Assembly: GCF_000273375.1 (NCBI RefSeq)
Contig: NZ_CM001557.1
Span: forward strand, 231,679 to 249,081
Direction: 5' to 3'
Origin: Bartonella birtlesii IBS 325
GTDB taxonomy: Bacteria; Pseudomonadota; Alphaproteobacteria; Rhizobiales; Rhizobiaceae
Length of the DNA: 17,403 bases
Positions 1 to 7,349 of the stretch are shown here, piece by piece. Within the stretch, counting starts at the first letter, position 1, and every line of letters starts with the position of its first letter. Made by a program: the position numbers and the translations under genes. The notes beneath the pieces were generated by a model. It saw nothing but the letters and a program-made list of their open reading frames with translations, ran no database searches and was not told where the DNA came from.

Positions 1-145
1 CTATAAATCCGCAAAATCGTAAATACACAAACCCACAAAACCACAAATCTCCCCCCTCCCCAACACTCCCGCTACAATCACAACACCCCCAATGCACCAC
101 TTTTAAAACCGACAACAAGACCCCCCAAGCGTGATAAGCAAAAAA

Positions 146-174
146 TTGACAAAACTGCACCATAAAAGGATAAT
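146..174 (+). promoter_or_regulatory. Candidate sigma-70 promoter
   Basis: A perfect -35 TTGACA (146-151) is followed after exactly 17 bases by GATAAT (169-174), one mismatch from the -10 consensus. It points at the short coding remnant at 198-371. The role is inferred from the consensus match only. Confidence 0.45.
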
Positions 175-197
175 ATCTCATGCATCTTTGAAAATGA

Positions 198-371
198 CAG
201 CCTCACGAGATCTATTCATATGAGGGAAAGCGTACAACATTGGAAGACGAAGACAAACTGTACAGCTCTCTCTCATCCGATTCCATATCTCAAAAAATTC
301 GAGCATTTGCTAAGAAATTGAAGCTGTCTGATGACACACTTTTCGCTTTGGTGACATTTTACAGTTTTTAA
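198..371 (+). pseudogene. Short coding remnant of unknown origin
   Basis: An open stretch of 57 sense codons runs from just after a stop at 195-197 to a TAA at 369-371. It has no ATG in frame; a TTG at 240 lies 13 nt after GAGG. The second half reads like a real protein end, with a charged helix-like segment (QKIRAFAKKLKLSDD) and a tail TLFALVTFYSF. I do not recognise the family. It sits 3' of a good promoter, so it could be a short expressed peptide starting at TTG, or the 3' end of a gene whose 5' part is gone. Coding status is uncertain. Confidence 0.3.
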
Positions 372-477
372 CCCGCAACGAAACAACGATGATGTAAAAG
401 GAAAGTGATTTTATTCATGATCAAAAATCAACCACAAAAGAGCTTTTTGTTTTTTTGTTTGAGCGCTCTAAAATTTT

Positions 478-801
478 TTAACAGCAAAATTTCTTTTTCG
501 CTAAAGATTTCTGCGTTATTTTCACAAGCCGAATGGCCCTGGTATAAAATATGTGTTTTTGTTGCAATATCGGTATAAAAAAGCCGATGGGCTCATCCAA
601 GAGATGAGCAATTTTCTGTACAATTTCCTGCAAACATCTAACACCCACACAATTAACCCCTTTTTCATATTTTTAGATTTGTTGAAAGCTTATTCCTAAA
701 TGGCACCCTCATTCTTTTTGAGAAAGCCCCATCATCACTCTTCTATAACGAATTTTTTTGCCTATGGAAATGTCATTTAAATGTGGATTTTTTGTTTTCA
801 C
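478..801 (-). pseudogene. XRE-family HTH repressor, two in-frame stops
   Basis: Read on the minus strand from a GTG at 801 (preceded by a G-rich GTAGGGGG ribosome-binding site), one frame gives a typical rhizobial XRE regulator. It has IGKKIRYRRVMMGLSQKE, then a TGA at 709-711, then GCHLGISFQQI, then a TAA at 673-675, then KYEKGVNCVGVRCLQEI and a dimerisation-like segment (IVQKIAHLLDEPIGFFI), ending at a TAA at 478-480. The SQKxLG/FQQIQKYEKGxNRIG pattern is characteristic of the family. The stops fall where the family has Leu and Gln or Arg. There is no frameshift, so decay is by point mutation. About 108 codons in total, close to the length of small intact relatives. The longer ORF with an ATG at 900 is probably not the true start. 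Confidence 0.75.
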
Positions 802-1068
802 TTTACCCCCTACCGGTTGCAAGCACCCTCGCACTAATATTCCGGGGAGTTTGAAAGGACTGAGTTCAGGCAATCTTTTGCTTTGCGTACTGAAAAGCAT
901 TTGGACATAGCAAAAGATAGCAAAAGCTCCAGGAATCGGGAATACCTACAGAGTAGGTTAAATTTTATGCATCGAGTGTTCAAGCTTTCAAATCCCTCTT
1001 TGGTCGCTGCGGAGACGATCACAACACAGATCGATCAATAGATTAATTTCAGGAGATTAGCAGCAAAA

Positions 1069-1206
1069 ATGAAAAGATTTTTTATATTGCAAAAAATTAT
1101 AATATTTTCTCTTTCAAACAATATCGAAACAATACCTCTCACAAATAATGACAATTTTAGCGTATGGGAAAATATCAACGCACCACCAAAAAACGAGCCA
1201 CTTTAA
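1069..1206 (+). CDS. Small hypothetical ORF, 45 aa
   Basis: ATG at 1069, TAA at 1204-1206. An AGGAGAT ribosome-binding site lies at 1051-1057, rather far (about 11 nt) from the ATG. The N-terminus is basic and then hydrophobic (MKRFFILQKIIIFSL), like a poor signal anchor. The rest is polar (NNIETIPLTNNDNFSVWE, then NAPPKNEPL). I recognise no family. It stands alone among pseudogenes and could be the surviving 5' end of a secreted protein gene or a chance ORF. Confidence 0.3.
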   Translation: MKRFFILQKIIIFSLSNNIETIPLTNNDNFSVWENINAPPKNEPL

Positions 1207-1422
1207 AACATCACTCGCCTCTCCCAGCTTAAAGCTTTTCACCAGCACCAACCTGTCAATCATTGGATTTCTTTTCACCTAGCGGATTTCAACTGCTCAT
1301 CACTCATACAGTTCACCGAATATGAAAAGCACCACAAGCAAGTCCTGCGCTTAATTCCCAACCTAATTATGTGAATTTTTATCTGCCTTATACACGGCCT
1401 ACAGAATAACAAGGAATGTTCT

Positions 1423-1705
1423 ATGAGAAAAGAATTACCTAAAAGTTATATCACGGATGCAGAGCGTAAAGAATTGCCAGCAGGCAGTTTAGATCAAAAT
1501 AATAACACTGCTGAATCAAAAACGGCAAACCGCGTTAATGCGCGTTAATGAGAGTAAAGCGGCATGGGAATAATTAGCAATAACTGAACTTTCAGCGCAC
1601 GCACTTTTATTTCTCAAATATCAGCGCAAAGCACAGTTTATTGGTGATATGGGATTTTCTATCAAGCAAGCTGGTAGAGAATATGGGCCCAAACAGGTTA
1701 GATAA
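1423..1705 (+). pseudogene. Small gene broken by a 10-bp duplication and a stop
   Basis: ATG at 1423 has an AAGGA ribosome-binding site 8 nt upstream. The intact frame reads MRKELPKSYITDAERKELPA and onwards for 41 residues to a TAA at 1546-1548. That stop is created by a perfect 10-bp tandem duplication (CGCGTTAATG at 1531-1540 and 1541-1550). Removing one copy restores the frame as NRVNESKAAWE, then one TAA at 1569-1571 (minus one copy, a simple point-mutation stop), then LAITELSAHALLFLKYQRKA and QFIGDMGFSIKQAGREYGPK, ending at a TAA at 1703-1705. The restored product would be about 90 aa. I do not recognise the family. The 41-aa ORF may still be translated as it stands. Confidence 0.55.
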
Positions 1706-2075
1706 AGAGACAGCACACAGCATTTTTCCCATAAAGTTTTATTGATAACACACAGCCTCATATCTTAATATCTCTTAAAATTTTAAAGAAAAATATATTT
1801 TTTCTGCCCTAGCCCATAGAGTTACCTAGATTATAAGAGTACGAATATTTTGGCTTTTCATATAAAGCAAAACTGACGAACATATTATCGACTACAGAGC
1901 TGTTCTGTTTTGTTCACATAAAGACATAATTTTGAGGCACAATTCCGCAGCTAAGCGCCCTTCCTACAGCAAAATTTTCAACGAAAAGAAGTTATTGTCA
2001 CAGATTTTGCTTCTCATATAAGAGCATGATTTAAAGATCCTAAAAATGATACACCCTTAAAAAAATGATCCTCTC
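1706..2075. other. AT-rich intergenic stretch
   Basis: I see no coding frame, RNA fold or repeat here that I can support. The sequence is AT-rich with scattered short runs, consistent with decayed DNA between the pseudogenes and the promoter at 2076. Confidence 0.5.
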
Positions 2076-2104
2076 TTGACAAGAAGCAGATTTTTCGTTA
2101 AAAC
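2076..2104 (+). promoter_or_regulatory. Candidate sigma-70 promoter
   Basis: TTGACA (2076-2081), a spacer of 17, then TAAAAC (2099-2104). The -35 is perfect and the -10 keeps four of six consensus bases. The predicted start is near 2111. No ORF follows, but a strong intrinsic terminator lies at 2226-2259. Confidence 0.45.
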
Positions 2105-2163
2105 TGTCCTAGCTTTTTTGCAATTTTCGCTTATTCATTGGAGCGTTTATTTTGTAACGCTTA

Positions 2164-2203
2164 TTGTATAACGTTTGTTCGTTTTGTATAACGTTTGTTC
2201 GTT
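2164..2203 (+). repeat. Perfect 20-bp tandem direct repeat (2 copies)
   Basis: Two adjacent identical copies of TTGTATAACGTTTGTTCGTT, with a weaker partial copy just upstream (TTGTAACGCTTA). It lies inside the candidate small RNA. Each unit carries AACGTT, itself a palindrome, so it could be a tandem protein-binding site. Confidence 0.8.
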
Positions 2204-2225
2204 GTGGCAATGGAATGTGTTAATG

Positions 2226-2259
2226 CGTACCTTTATTTTAAGGGTACGTTTTTCTTTTT
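2226..2259 (+). terminator. Intrinsic terminator
   Basis: A 10-bp stem pairs 2226-2235 (CGTACCTTTA) with 2239-2248 (TAAGGGTACG), with one G-T pair and a 3-nt loop. It is followed by TTTTTCTTTTT at 2249-2259. Confidence 0.7.
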
Positions 2260-2505
2260 ATGCTCGCAGTGTAAAAAGGGAAAACAGCGCATTATAACGC
2301 ACACAGCGCATTATAATGTAATGCATTATAACGCCATGGTTGTGTTATGATAAGCTGTTTGTTACGGCACAGTGTTTGAAAAAACGCGAGCAGTGTGTGA
2401 GAGCGTTGGAATGGTAAGCAAGAAAAAAGCTCAGAAAAAAGCATTATGTTAAGGCATTATGTTAAAGCAAAGCATTGTATTATAGTAATATAAACGGTGA
2501 GTATG

Positions 2506-2631
2506 ATGAAAATTAAAAATTCACTTAAAGCATTGAAGGAACGTCACCGTAACAATCGTTTGGTGCGTCGCAAGGGTCGTGTTTATATCCTCAATAAAAC
2601 AAACCCGCGTTTTAGAGCACGCCAGGGTTAA
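2506..2631 (+). CDS. rpmJ: 50S ribosomal protein L36, zinc-independent type
   Basis: This 41-aa protein is a component of the large ribosomal subunit. It has the family start [15 protein letters not shown], a conserved centre ([18 protein letters not shown]) and the end RARQG. It lacks the four metal-binding Cys/His residues of the zinc-ribbon L36, so it is the C-minus (YkgO-like) form normal for Alphaproteobacteria. Two adjacent ATGs occur (2503 and 2506). I chose 2506 because the family starts MKIKN and because GGTGAG then has better spacing. It is monocistronic, with a hairpin directly after the stop. It is too short for many gene finders. Confidence 0.95.
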   Translation: MKIKNSLKALKERHRNNRLVRRKGRVYILNKTNPRFRARQG

Positions 2632-2640
2632 TGGTTTTTG

Positions 2641-2672
2641 TGCCTGCTTTTTGCGGGCATGAGAACTTTTTC
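2641..2672 (+). terminator. Probable intrinsic terminator of rpmJ
   Basis: TGCCTGC (2641-2647) pairs with GCGGGCA (2653-2659), a 7-bp stem with one G-T pair and a 5-nt T loop. It is followed by TGAGAAC and then a T-rich run. The T-tail is not immediate, so termination may be partial. Confidence 0.55.
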
Positions 2673-2728
2673 TCTCTTGAAATTTTAGCACGACAGGTCC
2701 ATTATCTGATTATTCGTCGTTTAAGGGC

Positions 2729-3529
2729 TTGTTTTATGGGTTTTTTGTTTTTTTAAAGGCTCTGTATTTGTGTTTTTTTTCTGCTTTTTGGCGGATTTTT
2801 TTTCGTTGGGTAGTTTTCTTTTTAATTTTTTCCAGCAGTTTTTGCTTTATCCAAACAAGCTATGGGCAAAATCCTCCTTCTCTTCCTGAAGATCGCCCCA
2901 CTCCACAATCGCTTTTACCGTTGGAAGATCTCATCCCCAGCGCTCCTCTCTCAGCACCTGTGATAAGCGATTCTAATTCCTCTGCAATTCTTCTTGAAGA
3001 TTTTGTTTCAAGCCCCCATTTTGGTGGGAACAGAGAAAAACAGCGGCAAGAAGCGGAAATTTCACGCCTTCTAAAAGAATTGAAATTTTGTGCAAATGTT
3101 CGTAAAGCCAAAAAGATAAGCGAACAACTTCAGCATTTATGGTCTCAATCGGGAAGTGAGACGATTGATCTTTTAATGTCATGGTCTGAAAATGCTATTA
3201 ATGCTGACGATTATGGTCTTGCTCTTGACTATATAGACAATGCACTTGCGCTTTTACCAAACTATGCTGAAGCTTGGCTAAGGCGCGCCTGGATTCACAT
3301 TCAATTGAATGATTTTAAACTTGCCATGCTTGACCTGAACCATGCTCTAGAGTTTGAACCACGCAGTTACAATGCATTTTTTGCACTTGGTGTTACCATG
3401 GAAGCAACAGAGCGTCCTCAACTTGCCCTCAAAGCCTATGAAAAAGCGCTTGAATTTTACCCACAAATGCAAAAGCTTCAAAAGCGCATTGAAGCTCTTT
3501 TAGACCAACAAACACCGCAAGCACTTTGA
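2729..3529 (+). CDS. Exported tetratricopeptide-repeat protein, start unclear
   Basis: The frame gives about 266 aa. A hydrophobic N-terminus (WVVFFLIFSSSFCFIQTSYG before QNPP) looks like a signal peptide with cleavage near SYG/QN. A proline-rich linker follows. The C-terminal half carries about three TPR units with hallmark residues (DYGLALDYIDNALALLPNYA, EAWLRRAWIHIQLNDFKLAM, ALKAYEKALEFYP). TPRs mediate protein-protein contacts, so a periplasmic adaptor is likely. The frame has no ATG near its 5' end, only a TTG at 2729 that is 1 nt from the AAGGG motif. The ATG at 2736 sits 8 nt after AAGGG but in another frame, stopping at 2754 right after a T7 run. This suggests slippage, a frameshift, or a poor alternative start. 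A decayed partial copy of the TPR region lies just downstream. Confidence 0.8.
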   Translation: MFYGFFVFLKALYLCFFSAFWRIFFRWVVFFLIFSSSFCFIQTSYGQNPPSLPEDRPTPQSLLPLEDLIPSAPLSAPVISDSNSSAILLEDFVSSPHFGGNREKQRQEAEISRLLKELKFCANVRKAKKISEQLQHLWSQSGSETIDLLMSWSENAINADDYGLALDYIDNALALLPNYAEAWLRRAWIHIQLNDFKLAMLDLNHALEFEPRSYNAFFALGVTMEATERPQLALKAYEKALEFYPQMQKLQKRIEALLDQQTPQAL

Positions 3530-3752
3530 ATCGCCTCCCTTTGAACCTCACTCATATAGCTTTTACCAAACTATGCAAAAGCTTGGCTAAGGCGCGCCTG
3601 GATTCACATTCAATTGAATGATTTTAAACTTGCCATGCCTAACCTGAACCATGCTCTAGAGTTTGAACCACGCAGTTACAAGACATTTTCTGGCATTTTC
3701 TGGCATTTTTTGCACTTGGTGTTACCATGAAAAGCAACAGAGCGTCCTCAAC
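3250..3752 (+). repeat. Segmental duplication of the TPR coding region (3250-3422 and 3559-3752)
   Basis: The 173-bp segment 3250-3422 inside the TPR gene reappears at 3559-3752, 30 bp after the stop codon, with a few substitutions and an insertion. The second copy is disabled: it has no start. Within it TCTGGCATTT is repeated in tandem (around 3687-3708), expanding the copy by about 20 bp, and an extra A follows the ATG near 3727. The two long identical runs (for example GGCGCGCCTGGATTCACATT) imply a recent event. Confidence 0.9.
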
Positions 3753-3828
3753 ACCATTCCTAAAAGATTAAGGAAATTGAAATTATTTTATATCTAGCAG
3801 AAGCTTGCAAACTGTTTTATATTAGAAG

Positions 3829-3995
3829 AGGTGTTCTACGCTTCTCGACAGGAAATAACGTATTCCTGAGACCTTAGTGATCTCCAAGGGAGCTGTCCCT
3901 GATAAAGCCCGTGGGCTTTTTCATATGGCGCCCACCTATTTGTTTAGGTTCCCGGGGTCAACTTTTTCCATCGGCTGTCGTGGATCACCTTTTTT
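3829..3995 (+). ncRNA. ssrS: 6S RNA
   Basis: 6S RNA binds the sigma-70 RNA polymerase holoenzyme and damps housekeeping transcription in stationary phase. The ends pair as expected: AGGTGTTCTACG near 3829-3840 with CGTGGATCACCT near 3979-3990 (one T-T bulge, one G-T pair). A T6 run follows the 3' arm. The interior has the alphaproteobacterial signature (CTTAGTGATCTCCAAGGGAG, then GTTCCCGGGGTCAAC). The gene lies directly upstream of a 5-formyltetrahydrofolate cyclo-ligase, the linkage seen from E. coli to Rhizobiales. A TATATT at 3818-3823 is a plausible -10; the -35 is weak. Exact ends are uncertain by a few bases. Confidence 0.9.
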
Positions 3996-4128
3996 GCATC
4001 GATAAAACGAATTTTTTAGATTTTTTCGCAGGAAGCAAGCAGCAAATTTTTATGACATTTTTCAAGAGATTTATGAGAATTTTATTTTGTTTGACCAACG
4101 GCACAATAGATAACAAATTGACACGGTC

Positions 4129-4737
4129 ATGATACAAAGCCCTCTTCCCTCCAACACTTCTTTGTTCATTCGTGCACAATTACGCAAAATTGGTTTATCG
4201 CGCCGCGCTGCTTTGTCAACACAAGAACGCGCTACTTTTTCACAGCGCGCCTGCCACCACTTAATTGAGAATCTTGAAGCAAAGGGGGAAGATTTCTCTC
4301 GCCTTATTTTGGCGGGTTATTGGCCTATTAAATCGGAAATCGATCCCCGTCCTTTACTTAACGCTATAGCGTTACGTGGTGGCCATTTAGCATTACCAGT
4401 TGTGCTTAATTCCACCACCATGGTTTTTCGTTCCTATTCACCAAACACCGTGTTAGAGCCGATGCGTTTTGGCACTCTGGGTCCGGGGAAAGAAAATGCC
4501 GTTATTGTACCCAACCTGATTATTGTTCCTCTTTCCGCGTTTGACAATCAATGTCACCGCCTTGGCTATGGGGGAGGATATTATGATCGTGCCATTGAGG
4601 CTCTTGAAAAACAGGGGCATCACCTTAGACTCTTAGGCCTAGGCTTTTCCTGTCAAGAAGTTGAATCCATTCCTCATGCAGAACATGATCTTGTTGTGGA
4701 AGGAATTTTTACAGAAAAAGGTTTATTAAAAGGCTAA
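4129..4737 (+). CDS. ygfA: 5-formyltetrahydrofolate cyclo-ligase (EC 6.3.3.2)
   Basis: The enzyme converts 5-formyl-THF to 5,10-methenyl-THF using ATP, recycling folate in the cytoplasm. The 202-aa length is normal. The substrate loop GYWPIKSEIDPRPL (residues 63-76) and the signature LGYGGGYYDR (145-154) are intact, preceded by the usual IIVPLSAFDNQCHR. It follows ssrS, and its stop is 3 nt before the GTG of the next gene, so the two are probably cotranscribed and may be read through from 6S RNA. The start has only a weak ribosome-binding site. The first ten residues look like an extension, so an internal start is possible. Confidence 0.93.
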   Translation: MIQSPLPSNTSLFIRAQLRKIGLSRRAALSTQERATFSQRACHHLIENLEAKGEDFSRLILAGYWPIKSEIDPRPLLNAIALRGGHLALPVVLNSTTMVFRSYSPNTVLEPMRFGTLGPGKENAVIVPNLIIVPLSAFDNQCHRLGYGGGYYDRAIEALEKQGHHLRLLGLGFSCQEVESIPHAEHDLVVEGIFTEKGLLKG

Positions 4738-4740
4738 AAT

Positions 4741-5577
4741 GTGATTAAAACGCCTATGCGTTTTTTATTTTTGGGTGACATTGTTGGAGCAACAGGTTGT
4801 AAAGTTGTTTTTGAGCAGCTTCCACAACTGATCAAAAAATGGCGGCTTGATTTTGTTGTCGTGAATGGTGAAAATGCCTCTTCTGGTTTTGGCATCAGTC
4901 AGGAGACTTATCAAGATCTTCTCATGGCCGGTGTTGACGTTATAACAACGGGCAACCATGCATTTTCGTATCAGGAAGCATTATACTATGCCTCTGAGAG
5001 CGATCGTTTTTTACGTCCGGCCAATTTTATGCAGGAAACTCCTGGCAGAGGTTCTGGTGTTTTTACGGCACGAAATGGAGCACGTGTACTTGTTGCCAAT
5101 CTTTTAGGCTGTATTTTTATGCCGTGCAAAGTGCATGACCCCTTTGAAACAGCAGAAAAGATTCTCTTTTCTTGCTCTTTGTTGGAGCAAGCAGATGCGA
5201 TTATTTTTGACTTTCACGCAGAAACAACCAGTGAAAAGCAATGTTTAGCCCATTTTCTTGATGGACGCGTCAGTGTTATTGTTGGAACACATACCCATGT
5301 TCCCACAGCGGATGCTCAAATTTTAGAGGGTGGTAGTGCTTACTTGTCGGATGCAGGCATGTGTGGAGATTATAATTCAGCGATAGGAATGGATAAGGAA
5401 GAGCCTTTACACCGTTTTCTTTATAAGAAGAAGCAAGGTCGTTATGAACCAGCACAAGGTCCTGCCACACTTTGCGGTTTAGCGGTAGAGCTTTCAGACC
5501 GCACGGGTTTAGCAGAAAAGGTCTCAGCAGTACGGATTGGTCCTCGCTTAAAATCTGAGATTCCAGATTTCTGGTAA
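4741..5577 (+). CDS. ymdB: YmdB-family metallophosphoesterase (TIGR00282)
   Basis: This is a dinuclear-metal phosphodiesterase of the YmdB family, shown in Bacillus to hydrolyse 2',3'-cyclic nucleotides and affect RNA turnover. The ligand motifs are all present: GDIVGATG, VVNGENASSGFG, TGNHAFSYQEA, DFHAETTSEK, VGTHTHVPTADAQIL and SDAGMCGDYNSAIGMD. Two starts are possible. GTG at 4741 has AAAGGC at a fair distance and gives 278 aa. ATG at 4756 has no clear ribosome-binding site but puts the metal ligands at D8, E39 and N40, the same numbers as in Bacillus YmdB. It lies 3 nt after the cyclo-ligase gene, so it is probably in the same operon. Confidence 0.93.
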   Translation: MIKTPMRFLFLGDIVGATGCKVVFEQLPQLIKKWRLDFVVVNGENASSGFGISQETYQDLLMAGVDVITTGNHAFSYQEALYYASESDRFLRPANFMQETPGRGSGVFTARNGARVLVANLLGCIFMPCKVHDPFETAEKILFSCSLLEQADAIIFDFHAETTSEKQCLAHFLDGRVSVIVGTHTHVPTADAQILEGGSAYLSDAGMCGDYNSAIGMDKEEPLHRFLYKKKQGRYEPAQGPATLCGLAVELSDRTGLAEKVSAVRIGPRLKSEIPDFW

Positions 5578-5892
5578 TATTTTTTGCACAATTTTTATAC
5601 ACTGCCTTTCTTCAAAGCTTTCCCCCAAAACAGCTTTGCAGCCCAAAGAGAAAATTTTACACAAGAATAGCCCCATAACAGCCCATTCCCAAGATAAGCG
5701 CCAAAATCCAGCACCGGAAAATTTTCCCTTAATCCTCACCCTCAAAAGTTTTTGTTGTAGAGAAACTTTGCCTTTAAGCACCATTTTCAAGAGTCCCATA
5801 AAAAATACTCCAAAGTGGCATAGGCAAGGTCTCTCATCTACAAAGAGGAAGAATTCTGCCAATGAGAGCATCAGAAGAATTCTAGAGGAGCT
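5578..5892. other. Intergenic gap between convergent ymdB and murA
   Basis: This 315-bp gap between convergent genes holds no gene I can support. Open frames on both strands lack ribosome-binding sites and family features. AAAGCT and AGCTTT near 5618-5641 could form a weak hairpin in the position of a ymdB terminator. Confidence 0.4.
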
Positions 5893-7188
5893 TTAAGCTG
5901 TTATCCGTTGAATGACAGCACCACATTGCGCTAATTTTGCTTCCAATCTCTCAAAGCCTCGATCAAGATGATAAACGCGGTTAACAATTGTTTCTCCCTT
6001 TGCCGCCAGAGCAGCAATAACCAAGGAGACAGAAGCGCGTAAATCGGTTGCCATAACGGGGGCACCTTGGAGATTTTCTATTCCATGCACCGTTGCCGTC
6101 TGCCCATCGAGCTTTATCTGAGCTCCCAAACGGATAAGTTCTTGCACATGCATAAAACGATTTTCAAAAATTGTTTCTGTAATATGGGAGATTCCCTGAG
6201 CACGGGTCATCAGCGCCATAAATTGCGCTTGAAGATCGGTTGGGAAAGCGGGATAAGGCCCAGTTTTGATATCGACGGGCATTATTTTTGTTTGCCGCGG
6301 ATTTCGTTTAACGTGAATTCCTTCTGGTTCTATTTGAATATCGAGTCCAGTTTTTTGCAAAACGCCAAGCACTTGTGTAAGATGATTAGGATTTGCATTT
6401 TTGAGAAACACATCTCCGCCTGTCATAGCAACAGCCATGGCATAGGTTCCCGCTTCGATTCGATCCGCAATAACACGTATTCTTGCACCATTGAGTTTTT
6501 TAACCCCCTCAATAGTGAGTGTTGATGTTCCCTCACCGAGTATTTTTGCGCCCATAGCATTGAGCGTCCGAATAAGATTAGCGACTTCTGGTTCACAAGC
6601 AGCATTTTCCAGGATAGTTTTTCCCTTTGCCATTGTTGCAGCCATAAGCATAACATGGGTCCCCCCAACAGTGACTTTAGGAAAACGATAGTGAGCCGCT
6701 TTGAGTCCGCTTAACGCCTTAGCATGGACATAACCATTTTCGATAGAAAGGCGCGCGCCTAGGCTTTTAAGCCCCTCGAGAATAAAATCGACAGGTCTTG
6801 TTCCAATAGCGCAGCCTCCAGGCAAGGATACATAGGCTTCTCGACACCTTGCAAGCAGAGGTCCAATCACCCAAAAGCTTGCGCGCATTTTTTTCACCAA
6901 TTCATATGGAGCACGTGTTGTGGCGATTTTTTGTGCAGTAAAATGAATTGTTCTCGCCTTCAGACTATCACCATTGTCTTTTTGTCCATCAACAGCATAT
7001 CCAACGCCATGATTATTAAGAATACGAATAAGCGATTCGACATCTGCCAAATGAGGAATATTGTCTAAAGTAAGCGTTTGTTCGGTAAGCAGTGCCGCAA
7101 TCATCAAAGGCAAAGCGGCATTTTTTGCTCCTGAGATAGGAATTGTTCCTTTAAGTTTTTTTCCACCTATAATTTGAATAGAGTCCAT
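5893..7188 (-). CDS. murA: UDP-N-acetylglucosamine 1-carboxyvinyltransferase
   Basis: MurA transfers enolpyruvate from PEP to UDP-GlcNAc, the first committed step of peptidoglycan synthesis in the cytoplasm. The protein is 431 aa, a little longer than E. coli MurA, as in other Rhizobiales. Lys22 is in the SGAKNAALPLM motif, and the catalytic loop carries Cys126 in PGGCAIGTRPVD, the fosfomycin-sensitive form. The two-fold repeated EPSP-synthase-like inverse alpha/beta barrel architecture is complete, ending FERLEAKLAQCGAVIQRI. I chose the ATG at 7188 over the upstream one at 7221 because GAGGGAAA lies 8 nt before it and because MDSIQIIGGKKLKG matches the family N-terminus. It lies downstream of the small basic protein gene (stop 162 bp away), probably in the same transcript. 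Confidence 0.97.
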   Translation of the reverse strand: MDSIQIIGGKKLKGTIPISGAKNAALPLMIAALLTEQTLTLDNIPHLADVESLIRILNNHGVGYAVDGQKDNGDSLKARTIHFTAQKIATTRAPYELVKKMRASFWVIGPLLARCREAYVSLPGGCAIGTRPVDFILEGLKSLGARLSIENGYVHAKALSGLKAAHYRFPKVTVGGTHVMLMAATMAKGKTILENAACEPEVANLIRTLNAMGAKILGEGTSTLTIEGVKKLNGARIRVIADRIEAGTYAMAVAMTGGDVFLKNANPNHLTQVLGVLQKTGLDIQIEPEGIHVKRNPRQTKIMPVDIKTGPYPAFPTDLQAQFMALMTRAQGISHITETIFENRFMHVQELIRLGAQIKLDGQTATVHGIENLQGAPVMATDLRASVSLVIAALAAKGETIVNRVYHLDRGFERLEAKLAQCGAVIQRITA

Positions 7189-7349
7189 AGTTTTTTCCCT
7201 CTTTTCCCTTTCCCCCTCCAAAGGGTTTCCCCCTTGAGAAGTTATTTTATTCTGATTTCAAAACGAAATCGATGATATGAGAAGACTTCTCAAAGATAAG
7301 AACGAACATCTGAGAAGTTTGGTTGCAAACCAGCGTAGGGGTCATTTTT

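Larger units (their letters stand above)
2111..2259 (+). ncRNA. Candidate small RNA of about 145 nt
   Basis: This interval is bounded by the promoter at 2076-2104 and the intrinsic terminator at 2226-2259, and it contains no ORF of meaningful length. It includes a perfect tandem repeat of the 20-mer TTGTATAACGTTTGTTCGTT (2164-2183 and 2184-2203). The terminator hairpin and T-tail are typical of Hfq-type small RNAs. Alternatively it is the leader or a decoy transcript upstream of rpmJ, whose ORF begins 250 nt later. The inference rests on sequence signals only. Confidence 0.35.

Noticed and set aside
3911..4132. 73-aa ORF starting inside the 6S RNA gene
   Set aside because: It overlaps the 3' half of 6S RNA and its terminator, with no ribosome-binding site and no family features.
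5548..5871. 107-aa minus-strand ORF after murA
   Set aside because: No ribosome-binding site, overlap with the 3' end of ymdB, and no recognisable family. It cannot be fully excluded.
6067..6691. Plus-strand and alternative minus-strand ORFs inside murA
   Set aside because: Shadows of the well-supported murA frame.
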